Assembly: GCA_039184415.1 (NCBI GenBank)
Contig: JBCDBB010000059.1
Coordinates: 1-21,797 of the forward strand
Direction of reading: 5' to 3'
From: JANSYP01 sp039184415
Lineage (GTDB): Bacteria; Pseudomonadota; Alphaproteobacteria; Rhodobacterales; Rhodobacteraceae
Length of the DNA stretch: 21,797 nt
The notes beneath the pieces are model-generated. The model was not told the origin of the DNA. It did not search any database and saw only the letters and a list, made by a program, of their open reading frames with translations. Position numbers and translations under genes: made by a program. Each line of letters opens with the position of its first letter. The first letter of the stretch is position 1. This document shows positions 6,948-14,188 of the stretch, piece by piece.

Positions 6948-8516
6948 ATGGCGGATGCGCTCAAGACAAAGATCCAGGACGTCTTCAACGAACCCGCCTG
7001 CGGGCACAACACGGAGAAATCCGAGCAGCAGCGCAAGAAGGGCTGCGCCAAGCCCCTGACCCCTGGCGCCGCGGCCGGCGGCTGTGCATTTGACGGCGCC
7101 AAGATCGCGCTGCAACCCATTGTCGACGCGGCCCACCTGGTTCACGCGCCGCTCGCCTGCGAGGGCAATGGTTGGGACAATCGCGGCGCGGCCTCTTCCG
7201 GGTCGGAGCTCTATCGCACTGGCTTCACTACCGACCTGACCGAGCTTGATATCGTCATGGGCCATGGCGAGAAAAAGCTCTTCCGTTCGATCAAGGAACT
7301 GATTGAGGCCCACGACCCGCCGGCAGTCTTCGTCTACGCGACCTGCGTGCCGGCGCTCATCGGCGATGATATCGATGCGGTTTGCAAGGCCGCGACCGAA
7401 ACCTTCGGCACGCCCTGCGTGCCCGTGAACGCGCCGGGCTATGTCGGCTCAAAAAACCTCGGAAACAAGCTCGCGGGCGAGGCGCTGCTCGACCATGTCA
7501 TCGGCACGCTGGAGCCCGAAGAGCCCTCGGCCTACGACGTGAACATCATCGGCGACTACAACCTGTCCGGAGAACTCTGGCAGGTGAAGCCGCTTTTGGA
7601 CAAGCTCGGCATCCGCATCCTGGGCTCGATCACCGGCGATGCACGCTATCGCCAGGTCGCCATGGCGCACCGGGCTAGGGTGACGATGCTGGTCTGCTCC
7701 AAGGCGCTGATCACGCTGGCGCGCAAGCTGCAGGAGCAACACGGCATCCCCTTCTTCGAGGGGTCTTTCTACGGGATCTCGGACACGTCGGACGCGCTCC
7801 GCACAATGTGCCGGATGCTGGTCGAACGCGGCGCCGATGCCGAACTGCTGGTTCGCTGCGAGGCATTGATCGCGGAGGAAGAGGCGAAGATCTGGGCCGA
7901 GTTGGAGCCCTTCCGCCCCCGCGTCGAGGGCAAGAAGGTGCTGCTCTATACCGGCGGCCACAAGAGCTGGTCGGTGGTTGCCGCCCTCCAGGAGCTGGGC
8001 ATGGAGGTGATCGGCACCTCTGTCCGCAAGGCCACCGAAGAGGACAAGGACCGCGTGAAAGAGATCATGCAGACCGACGCGCATATGTTCGACAACATGG
8101 CGCCTAAGGACATGTACCGTGTGTTGAAGGACGCCGAGGCGGACGTGCTCATGTCGGGCGGCCGCAGCCAGTTCGTGGCGCTCAAGGCCAAGACGCCTTG
8201 GGTCGATGTCAATCAGGAAAAGCACGAACCCTATGCAGGCTACATTGGCATGGTCGATATGGTCCGCGCCATCGACCGGGCGGTGAACAACCCGATGTGG
8301 GCTGATTTGCGCGCCCCTGCGCCCTGGGACGAGGATCTGCCCGAGGCCGGGCCAAGGCCTGCGCTGAGCGGCACTTGTCCGGTGACGAATATTCCTGGCA
8401 AGGGCGACCCGATGGTGCCTGCGTCGTCGCCGCAGACAGATGTCAGCCCCGCCGCCCCGGTCGGTTCCGGCTTCATGGGCACAGCCTCCTCCCAGACCGA
8501 TTTCGAGGATTGTTGA
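6948..8516 (+). CDS. nifE: FeMo-cofactor assembly scaffold subunit NifE
   Basis: A 522-aa paralogue of NifD. Cys46 (GGCAFDGA), Cys71 (LACEGNGW) and Cys133 (ATCVPALIGDD) match the cluster-holding cysteines of NifE, and Cys250 (LVCSKAL) matches the residue equivalent to the NifD cofactor ligand. NifE and NifN form the tetramer on which the NifB-made precursor is matured with Mo and homocitrate. The core ends near residue 470. It is followed by about 50 extra residues, low in hydrophobics and rich in Ser, Pro, Gly and Thr, ending in EDC. Azotobacter NifE is about 475 aa and lacks most of this. It is the first gene of the operon, with 1 nt between its stop and the nifN start. Confidence 0.97.
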   Translation: MADALKTKIQDVFNEPACGHNTEKSEQQRKKGCAKPLTPGAAAGGCAFDGAKIALQPIVDAAHLVHAPLACEGNGWDNRGAASSGSELYRTGFTTDLTELDIVMGHGEKKLFRSIKELIEAHDPPAVFVYATCVPALIGDDIDAVCKAATETFGTPCVPVNAPGYVGSKNLGNKLAGEALLDHVIGTLEPEEPSAYDVNIIGDYNLSGELWQVKPLLDKLGIRILGSITGDARYRQVAMAHRARVTMLVCSKALITLARKLQEQHGIPFFEGSFYGISDTSDALRTMCRMLVERGADAELLVRCEALIAEEEAKIWAELEPFRPRVEGKKVLLYTGGHKSWSVVAALQELGMEVIGTSVRKATEEDKDRVKEIMQTDAHMFDNMAPKDMYRVLKDAEADVLMSGGRSQFVALKAKTPWVDVNQEKHEPYAGYIGMVDMVRAIDRAVNNPMWADLRAPAPWDEDLPEAGPRPALSGTCPVTNIPGKGDPMVPASSPQTDVSPAAPVGSGFMGTASSQTDFEDC

Positions 8517-8517
8517 G

Positions 8518-9909
8518 ATGGCCAGGATCACCCACCCCAACCGCGCACTCAGCACGAACCCGCTGAAATCCTCTGCCCCCCTTGGTGCGGCACTGGCCTA
8601 TTTCGGGATCGATGGCGCTGTGCCGCTCTTTCACGGCTCACAGGGCTGCACGGCTTTCGCGATGGTACATCTGGTGCGGCATTTCAAGGAATCCGTCCCG
8701 CTTCAGACCACCGCGATGAACGAGGTCTCCACCATTCTGGGCGGCGCTGAGCAAGTCGAGGAGGCGATCGAAAACCTACGCAAGAAAGCCAGACCGCGCT
8801 TCATCGGCATCGCCTCGACCGCCCTGACCGAGACCCGCGGCGAGGATGTGCCGGGCGAGTTGAAAGAGATCATCGCGCGGCGCAGCGATTTCGCCGACAC
8901 CCGGATCGTCTATGCCTCGACCCCCGACTTTGCGGGCGGGCTGGAGGATGGCTGGGCCAAGGCCGTAACAGCGATCATCGATGCACTGCTGCCAGAGACC
9001 GACCCGGTCTGGCGCGACCGCGATCTGCGTCAGGTCAATCTGCTGCCCAACGCCAATACGACGCCGGCGGAGATCGAGGAACTTGTCCGCTTGATCCGCG
9101 CATTCGGGCTGACGCCGCTCGTGCTGCCCGATCTTTCAGGCAGCCTCGATGGCCACGCTGCCGAGGATTGGCGCGGCACCTCGCTTGGCGGGACCGATCC
9201 CGACGCGATCCCGACCCTCGCGCGCTCGGCCTTCACGCTCGCCATCGGTGAGAGCATGCGGCCCGCCGCAGAACTCATCGAAGCGCGCGCCTTCGTGCCC
9301 TATCGGGTGTTTCATTCGGTGACCGGTCTGAAGCCAGTAGATGCGTTCGTCCGGACGCTGATGGGGCTGGCGGGCGTTTCCGACGCCCCGCCAAGCGTCA
9401 AGCGCGACCGCGACCGCCTCGTCGATGCTGCATTGGACTCGCACTTCCACATCGGCGGGCTCAAGCTCGCCATGGGCGCCGATCCCGATCTGCTTTTTGC
9501 GCTGTCGAACTGCCTCACGGGCCTTGGGGCGGAGATCGTGACCGCGGTCACCACGACCACTTCCAATCCGATCCTGGAGCGGCTTCCCTGCGAGGAGGTG
9601 CTAATCGGCGATCTGGGCGATTTCGAGCGGGACGCCGCCGCCAAGGGCGCCGAGATCCTCGTCACCCATGCCCATGGCCGCCATGCCAGTGCACGACTCG
9701 GCCTGCCGCTAATACGCGCGGGCTTTCCGATCTTCGACCGGCTGGGCGCCCAGGATATCTGCCGCGTCGGCTATCGCGGCACGCGGGCGTTTCTCTACGA
9801 GACCGCCAACATCGTGCAATCCCAGCATCACCGCGCGCGCCCGGAGGAGTTCGGCGCCGCCCCCATCCCCGAGGAATTCGACCATGTCCCGCAGACTGCG
9901 TCTTGTTGA
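8518..9909 (+). CDS. nifN: FeMo-cofactor assembly scaffold subunit NifN
   Basis: A 463-aa paralogue of NifK. The N-terminus MARITHPNRALSTNPLKSSA and HGSQGCTAFAMVHLVRHFKE (Cys44) are characteristic of NifN. It lacks the other two NifK P-cluster cysteines, as usual. It partners NifE in the cofactor scaffold. The start at 8518 is chosen because it begins at the conserved N-terminus right after the nifE stop; an in-frame upstream ATG at 8440 would add 26 unrelated residues inside nifE. The last 26 nt overlap nifX. Confidence 0.97.
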   Translation: MARITHPNRALSTNPLKSSAPLGAALAYFGIDGAVPLFHGSQGCTAFAMVHLVRHFKESVPLQTTAMNEVSTILGGAEQVEEAIENLRKKARPRFIGIASTALTETRGEDVPGELKEIIARRSDFADTRIVYASTPDFAGGLEDGWAKAVTAIIDALLPETDPVWRDRDLRQVNLLPNANTTPAEIEELVRLIRAFGLTPLVLPDLSGSLDGHAAEDWRGTSLGGTDPDAIPTLARSAFTLAIGESMRPAAELIEARAFVPYRVFHSVTGLKPVDAFVRTLMGLAGVSDAPPSVKRDRDRLVDAALDSHFHIGGLKLAMGADPDLLFALSNCLTGLGAEIVTAVTTTTSNPILERLPCEEVLIGDLGDFERDAAAKGAEILVTHAHGRHASARLGLPLIRAGFPIFDRLGAQDICRVGYRGTRAFLYETANIVQSQHHRARPEEFGAAPIPEEFDHVPQTASC

Positions 9910-10369
9910 TCCCGCGGCGCCCGCTACGGGTGAAACGCCGCTCCGGGTCGCCATCGCCACCAACGATCTGGAAAACCTCAACGCCCATTTCGGCTCGGCC
10001 AAGAAATTCGCGATCTATGACGTGACCACCGCCGGTGCGACATTCATCGAAGCGGTGGGGTTCGACGATGTGACCAGCCAGTCGGGCAAGCATGACGACA
10101 TCGACGACAAGATCACGCCCAAGGTGAACGCGCTGGAGGGCTGTGCGATCCTCTTTGCCCTGGCGATCGGGGGGCCGTCGGCGGCCAAGGTCGTCAAGGC
10201 CGGGATCCACCCGATCAAGCGCAAGACGCCCGAGCCGATCCCGGCGGTGCTGGAGCAAACGCAGACAATGCTCCAGGGCACGCCGCCGCCCTTCCTGCGC
10301 AAGATCCTCGGCCGGACCGAAAAGCCGAGCTTCATGGACGACTACGAAACCGAAGGATATGCGACATGA
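9884..10369 (+). CDS. nifX: NifX, FeMo-cofactor precursor carrier
   Basis: A 161-aa protein with the NifX/NifB-C-terminal/NafY-like dinitrogenase-iron-molybdenum-cofactor-binding fold. LRVAIATNDLENLNAHFGSA at residues 20-39 is the typical first strand and loop, and CAILFALAIGGPSAAKVVKAG is the typical second half. In other systems NifX binds VK-cluster and NifB-co and passes them to NifEN. An extra N-terminal segment of about 19 residues precedes the domain. It starts inside nifN (26-nt overlap) and its TGA overlaps the next start (ATGA). Confidence 0.95.
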   Translation: MSRRLRLVDPAAPATGETPLRVAIATNDLENLNAHFGSAKKFAIYDVTTAGATFIEAVGFDDVTSQSGKHDDIDDKITPKVNALEGCAILFALAIGGPSAAKVVKAGIHPIKRKTPEPIPAVLEQTQTMLQGTPPPFLRKILGRTEKPSFMDDYETEGYAT

Positions 10370-10842
10370 CCGCGACGATTGATGCCGCCCCGCCGCGCGG
10401 CGGCGAGATGACCGACAGCGCGTTTCTGAAACAGCTCGCCGCGGTCATCCGGGCCGAGGACAGCTACGGAACCTGGGACGACAAGTCCGACGCCGAGGTG
10501 ATGAGCGAGTTCATCGTTACGACCGAGGAACGCCGCGAGATCCCGATTATCGGCGACCCGGACCCAGACGTGATGTGGCGCATCGGCAAGTTCTACGATG
10601 CCATCGGGCTGATGATCGAAAAGGAAACCGGCTGCATGGCCAGCCAGATGCAGAAGATGAGCCACGAAGGCTTCGGTCGGATCGTTCTGATCGCAGGCAA
10701 GCTCGTGGTTCTCTCCAAACATCTGCGCGACGTCCACCGGTTCGGGTTCACCACCTGGGACAAGCTGGCCGAAGGCGGCGAGAAGCTCGTGGCCGGTGCG
10801 GTCGAGACGATCGAGCGCTTTCCCGAGGCAGCGCGCGCCTGA
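10366..10842 (+). CDS. NifX-associated protein (DUF269 family)
   Basis: A 158-aa protein of the DUF269 family, which almost always follows nifX. Recognisable stretches are FLKQLAAVIRAEDSYGTWD near residues 20-40, PIIGDPDPDVMWRIGKFY in the middle and GRIVLIAGKLVVLSKHLRDVHRFGF toward the end. The biochemical role is not established; genetic context ties it to cofactor assembly. The ATG overlaps the nifX stop. An internal ATG (MTDSAFLK, codon 15) would remove a Pro/Gly-rich leader and is an alternative start. Confidence 0.92.
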   Translation: MTATIDAAPPRGGEMTDSAFLKQLAAVIRAEDSYGTWDDKSDAEVMSEFIVTTEERREIPIIGDPDPDVMWRIGKFYDAIGLMIEKETGCMASQMQKMSHEGFGRIVLIAGKLVVLSKHLRDVHRFGFTTWDKLAEGGEKLVAGAVETIERFPEAARA

Positions 10843-10985
10843 TGGTCCGGATCGAGCCGATCCCAAGGCCGGTGCCTATTCGCAAACCTCCGGGACCGGT
10901 CAAACTGAAACTCTCCCCCGGGCGTACGGCCGTCAGCCGCTGGCTGCGCACCGCCGCGCCCAAGCCGAAAAGGATCCCGTCATGA
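10842..10985 (+). CDS. 47-aa basic proline-rich small ORF
   Basis: An unrecognised 47-aa frame starting MVRIEPIPRPVPIRKPPGP. It is proline-rich (11 Pro) and strongly basic, with almost no acidic residues after position 5, no Cys and no membrane segment. It exactly bridges the two neighbouring genes: its ATG shares a base with the DUF269 stop (TGATG) and its TGA overlaps the DUF683 start (ATGA). This geometry matches every other junction of the operon and is the main argument for translation. It could instead be an untranslated spacer. The basic, disordered character would suit a protein or RNA contact, but that is a guess. Confidence 0.5.
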   Translation: MVRIEPIPRPVPIRKPPGPVKLKLSPGRTAVSRWLRTAAPKPKRIPS

Positions 10986-11188
10986 GCGTCGAAGAGCTCC
11001 AGGCCAAGGTCAAGAAACTGTCCATGCGGTCGACGACTGCAAAAATGAACCTCCATGATCTCTCCGAGGAACTGCCCACGGACTGGCAGAAGATCCCAGT
11101 CATCGCCCAAGAGACCTTCGAGGTTTTCAATGAGCTTGCAGAGTCCCGCAAGGAACTGAAGGCGGCAAAGAAGGCCGAGGACGTCTGA
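10982..11188 (+). CDS. DUF683 / CCE_0567-family nif protein
   Basis: A 68-aa, mostly helical, charged protein (MSVEELQAKVKKLSMRSTTA near the start, RKELKAAKKAEDV at the end). It resembles the small DUF683 proteins found after nifX and DUF269 genes, which form a helical hairpin similar to Rop. Its function is unknown, and it may act as an assembly factor with NifX. The ATG overlaps the preceding 47-aa frame's stop. The next gene starts after only 3 nt. Confidence 0.85.
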   Translation: MSVEELQAKVKKLSMRSTTAKMNLHDLSEELPTDWQKIPVIAQETFEVFNELAESRKELKAAKKAEDV

Positions 11189-11191
11189 GCG

Positions 11192-11497
11192 ATGGCAACG
11201 GTCGCCTACACCCGTGGGGGCGCGGAGTACGTCCCTGAGTTTCTCATGTCGATCGACATCGAGAAATGTATCGGCTGTGGCCGTTGTTTCAAAGTCTGCG
11301 GTCGCGGCGTGATGACGCTGAAGGGCGTGACCGAGGATGGTATTGTCATAGGCCCCGAGGACGAGGATTACGACGAGTACGAGGACGAGATCGTCAAGAA
11401 GGTCATGGCCATGGCCGACGCCGAAGCCTGCATCGGTTGCAAGGCCTGCAACCGAGTCTGCCCCAGCGATTGCCAAACCCATGCAGCTCTCGACTGA
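11192..11497 (+). CDS. fdxB: Nif-specific ferredoxin III, 2[4Fe-4S]
   Basis: A 101-aa ferredoxin. The first cluster motif is C26-x2-C29-x2-C32-x3-C36 (CIGCGRCFKVC). The second is C80-x2-C83-x2-C86-x3-C90 (CIGCKACNRVC), followed by Cys94. An acidic insert (EDEDYDEYEDE, residues 56-66) lies between the motifs, as in the nif-specific ferredoxin III family. It may carry electrons to nitrogenase or to cofactor assembly steps. The neighbours are DUF683 upstream and nifQ, which it overlaps by 17 nt. The family is firm; the symbol is by similarity. Confidence 0.92.
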   Translation: MATVAYTRGGAEYVPEFLMSIDIEKCIGCGRCFKVCGRGVMTLKGVTEDGIVIGPEDEDYDEYEDEIVKKVMAMADAEACIGCKACNRVCPSDCQTHAALD

Positions 11498-12059
11498 TCA
11501 CCCCATCGCCGATCCGATGGGCCGTGACCGGCTTGTCCAGTCGGATTTGGCCTGCATTCTTGTCCATGCCTTGGCCGAGCGCGAGGCCAAGGGCGGCACC
11601 CTACTGGACGCGCTCGGCCTTGCGCCGGCCCAACTTGAGGATCTGGTACAGACCTGGTTTCCCGGTCTCGACCTGCCTGACCGCGATCCGACGGAGCCCG
11701 TCCGGCATCCCGATCAGGAGGCCATCGCCATGCTGCTGCTGTGGCGCGGTGGGATCAAATCCCCCGAAGCGCATTGGCTAGCCGCAATAATCGCACGGCG
11801 CTCACTCGAAAAACGGCATCTCTGGGAGGATCTCGGCCTGCCTAGCCGGGAGGCGCTCGGCACGCTTCTGGCCATGCACTTCCCAAGGCTCTTCGCGGCC
11901 AACACTCAGAACATGCGCTGGAAGAAGTTTTTTTACCGGCAGATCTGCTCGGACAGCGACTTCGCGCTCTGCGTATCGCCAACCTGCGACGAATGTCCGG
12001 AGAAACCGGAATGCTTCGCGCCCGAGGCTCCCGGCGATGACGCGTCACCCGCCCTTTGA
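11481..12059 (+). CDS. nifQ: NifQ, molybdenum donor for FeMo-cofactor
   Basis: A 192-aa protein ending in the NifQ signature C-x4-C-x2-C-x5-C (CVSPTCDECPEKPEC). RWKKFFYRQIC lies just before it and the MLLLWRGG segment near the middle is also typical. NifQ carries a Mo-Fe-S cluster that donates Mo to the NifEN/NifH stage of cofactor synthesis. The ATG lies inside the ferredoxin gene and its end overlaps the next gene by 23 nt. Confidence 0.95.
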   Translation: MQLSTDHPIADPMGRDRLVQSDLACILVHALAEREAKGGTLLDALGLAPAQLEDLVQTWFPGLDLPDRDPTEPVRHPDQEAIAMLLLWRGGIKSPEAHWLAAIIARRSLEKRHLWEDLGLPSREALGTLLAMHFPRLFAANTQNMRWKKFFYRQICSDSDFALCVSPTCDECPEKPECFAPEAPGDDASPAL

Positions 12060-12516
12060 CTCTAGTGCCGCTCTTGACCTGCTGCACTCCGGCGCCCGCG
12101 CGGTGCGCAGCGATCCGGATGGCTCGGAAATCGCCCTGAAAGAGGCGTTGCGCCTCGCTCCAGATGATTTCGACGTACGGCTTGGAGCCTACCGCTTCTA
12201 TTTCTACAACCATCGCTACGCTGAGGCGCTGCCGCACTGCGAAGTACTGATTAGCCATGCGTCGCGGCGGCTCAACATCGCGAGCGACTGGCGCCTGGTC
12301 AGCCCGGAAGACGCAGCATTCACTGAGCCGGACTTTGCGCCGGGGCTATTCCTTCAGACGCTCCTGGCCTGGGGGTACTGCCATCTTCGCCTCGGCCAGC
12401 ACGGCCCCGCGCGCGAGGCGCTGGTCCACTGTGCGCGGCTCGATCCAACGGACCGCTTTGGCGCTACCGCAATTCTTGGCCATCTTGATACGCGCGAGTG
12501 CGACGAGGACGATTGA
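12037..12516 (+). CDS. TPR-like protein after nifQ
   Basis: A 159-aa protein with two tetratricopeptide-like helical pairs. The first is around residues 33-70 (KEALRLAPDDFDVRLGAYRF onward, ending in YAEALPHCEVLI). The second is around residues 105-145 (WGYCHLRLGQHGPAREALVH onward). Both end in the L-x-P-x-D/T spacing seen in TPRs. There is no signal peptide or membrane span. It starts within nifQ and closes the operon, so it is probably made together with the cofactor assembly proteins and may act as an adaptor. I do not know a name for it. Confidence 0.75.
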   Translation: MTRHPPFDSSAALDLLHSGARAVRSDPDGSEIALKEALRLAPDDFDVRLGAYRFYFYNHRYAEALPHCEVLISHASRRLNIASDWRLVSPEDAAFTEPDFAPGLFLQTLLAWGYCHLRLGQHGPAREALVHCARLDPTDRFGATAILGHLDTRECDEDD

Positions 12517-12686
12517 TCGCCTGATGACCTCCGGCTGCGGCTGACCCGGCGCCCGTCCCCACACTCGCCCTCCTTCTCGCCTCGCGGCGGACCGACCGCT
12601 TCTAGACGGTAAGACGCGGAAACTGGCTCAGTGACGCCCAGCACCCGACAAAAGCGACACATCAGCAAGCTGTAACAAAGCCTTCA

Positions 12687-12708
12687 TTGTCGCGACTAAA
12701 ACCGACAA
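12687..12708. promoter_or_regulatory. Possible atypical NifA site upstream of iscA-nifUSV
   Basis: TTGTCG-N10-CGACAA is a perfect six-base inverted repeat centred about 76 bp upstream of the predicted transcript start. It contains TGT and ACA but 14 bp apart instead of 10. TGTCGCGACTAAAACC within it is a TGT-N10-ACC near match. No exact TGT-N10-ACA was found in this 290-nt gap. Confidence 0.45.
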
Positions 12709-12747
12709 CACCCAATTAAATATCTGTAATCAAATGAAATACGGGCT

Positions 12748-12763
12748 TGGCACGCCGCGTGCT
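12748..12763 (+). promoter_or_regulatory. Sigma54 promoter of iscA-nifUSV operon
   Basis: TGGCACGCCGCGTGCT has GG (12749-12750) and GC (12761-12762) exactly 10 bp apart, with a perfect TGGCACG half and TGC in the -12 half. The predicted transcript start is near 12774, 33 nt before the IscA-like gene. The 5' half of the gap (12517-12680) shows nothing I can identify, including no convincing terminator. Confidence 0.85.
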
Positions 12764-12806
12764 TGTTGTCTGACCAGACCGCGGTTTTGTCAGACAGGAG
12801 ACGAGG

Positions 12807-13127
12807 ATGCTGGAACTCACCGACAGTGCGAAAGATGCCATCCGCGCGGCCATCGACGGGGCCGGACAGCAGGTCGCCGGATTGCGGGTGATGGTTCAGG
12901 ATGGCGGCTGCGCCGGTCTGAAATACGGCATGGCGCTGGAACTCGACCAGCAGGAGGATGACGCAGTTGTCGAAAGCGACGGCGTCGTGGTGCTGATCGA
13001 CCCCGCAAGCCAGCAGCACCTTACGGGCACCACCATCGACTATGTGACGACGCTCGAACAGTCCGGCTTTGTCTTCAACAATCCCAACGCCAACACAAGC
13101 TGCGGCTGCGGCAAGTCCTTCTGCTGA
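12807..13127 (+). CDS. iscA: IscA-like Fe-S carrier (Nif-IscA)
   Basis: A 106-aa A-type carrier with the three conserved ligands Cys35 (GGCAGLKYGM), Cys99 and Cys101 (SCGCGKSF), plus a final Cys106. A-type carriers take clusters from scaffolds such as NifU and hand them to apo-proteins. This is the copy commonly placed before nifU in nif clusters. AGGAG at about 12798 precedes the ATG. It is the first gene after a sigma54 promoter, with 11 nt to nifU. Confidence 0.93.
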   Translation: MLELTDSAKDAIRAAIDGAGQQVAGLRVMVQDGGCAGLKYGMALELDQQEDDAVVESDGVVVLIDPASQQHLTGTTIDYVTTLEQSGFVFNNPNANTSCGCGKSFC

Positions 13128-13138
13128 GGTAACACGTC

Positions 13139-14179
13139 ATGTGGGAATACACCGACACGGTCAAAGACCATTTCTTCAATCCGCGAAACTCCGGCCCGAT
13201 GCAGGATGCCAACGCGGTCGGTGAAGTGGGCTCTCTCTCCTGTGGCGACGCGCTTAAGCTGATGCTGAAGGTTAATCTCGAGACCGACATCATCGAGGAT
13301 GCGAAGTTCCAGACATTCGGTTGCGGCTCGGCGATCGCCTCTTCCTCCGCCCTTACCGAACTAGTGATCGGCAAGACCATCGACGAGGCCCGCGCCCTGA
13401 CCAACCAGGACATCGCCGAGTTTCTGGGCGGGCTGCCGCCGGAAAAGATGCACTGCTCGGTCATGGGCCAGGAGGCGCTGACCGCAGCCGTCGCAGCCTG
13501 GAAGGGCGAAGAGCTCGAAGAGGACGATCACGAGGAAGGCGCGCTGATCTGCAAATGCTTCGCCGTCGATGCCGGCATGATGGAGCGCGCGATCCGCACC
13601 AACAAGCTGACCACGCCCGAAATGGTAACCTTCTACACCAAGGCCGGCGGTGGCTGCAGCGCATGCCGCGAGCCGCTCGAGGAACTTCTCGCGGACGTCA
13701 ATGCCGCAATGGTAGCCGAAGGTGAGTTGAGCGCCCAGGAGGCTTTCGTCTTCGGCTCCGCGCCGGCGCCCGCGCCAAAGCCCAAAGCCCAAGGTTTCGT
13801 CATCCCGGATTTGCCGCCGCCTCCGCCGGTCGATGTGGTGCCGGAACCGATCGCGATCCAGCCGCTGAAAGTCAAACCGGCCCATGCACCGAAGTTGCCG
13901 CCGGCACCGGTCCCAATCATCGAGCCCTCTCCCAAGGGCCTGAGCCCTGCCCAGGAAGCCATCGCCATCGCCCGCATCATCGAAGAAATGCGGTCTGTCT
14001 TCAAAGCCGACGGTGGCGATGTGATCCTGATGGATGTCGAAGGCACCAAAGTGACCGTCGAGATGACCGGCGCCTGCGCCGGCTGCCAGATCGCGTCGCT
14101 GACGCTCGGTGGTCTGCGCAAGCGGATCCGGGAAGAGCTCGGCCGCGATTTCATCGTCGTACCCACGCAAACGGCCTGA
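13139..14179 (+). CDS. nifU: NifU, modular Fe-S scaffold
   Basis: A 346-aa three-domain NifU. The N-terminal IscU-like scaffold has Cys35, Cys62 and Cys106, the same positions as in Azotobacter. The central [2Fe-2S] domain has Cys138, Cys140, Cys173 and Cys176. The C-terminal Nfu-like domain has Cys313 and Cys316 (CAGC). NifU assembles [4Fe-4S] clusters from NifS-derived sulfur for NifH, NifB and others. Residues about 207-265 form a linker of Pro, Ala, Lys and Val that makes it some 35 residues longer than the Azotobacter protein. nifS starts 9 nt downstream. Confidence 0.98.
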   Translation: MWEYTDTVKDHFFNPRNSGPMQDANAVGEVGSLSCGDALKLMLKVNLETDIIEDAKFQTFGCGSAIASSSALTELVIGKTIDEARALTNQDIAEFLGGLPPEKMHCSVMGQEALTAAVAAWKGEELEEDDHEEGALICKCFAVDAGMMERAIRTNKLTTPEMVTFYTKAGGGCSACREPLEELLADVNAAMVAEGELSAQEAFVFGSAPAPAPKPKAQGFVIPDLPPPPPVDVVPEPIAIQPLKVKPAHAPKLPPAPVPIIEPSPKGLSPAQEAIAIARIIEEMRSVFKADGGDVILMDVEGTKVTVEMTGACAGCQIASLTLGGLRKRIREELGRDFIVVPTQTA

Positions 14180-14188
14180 CGGGAGCGC

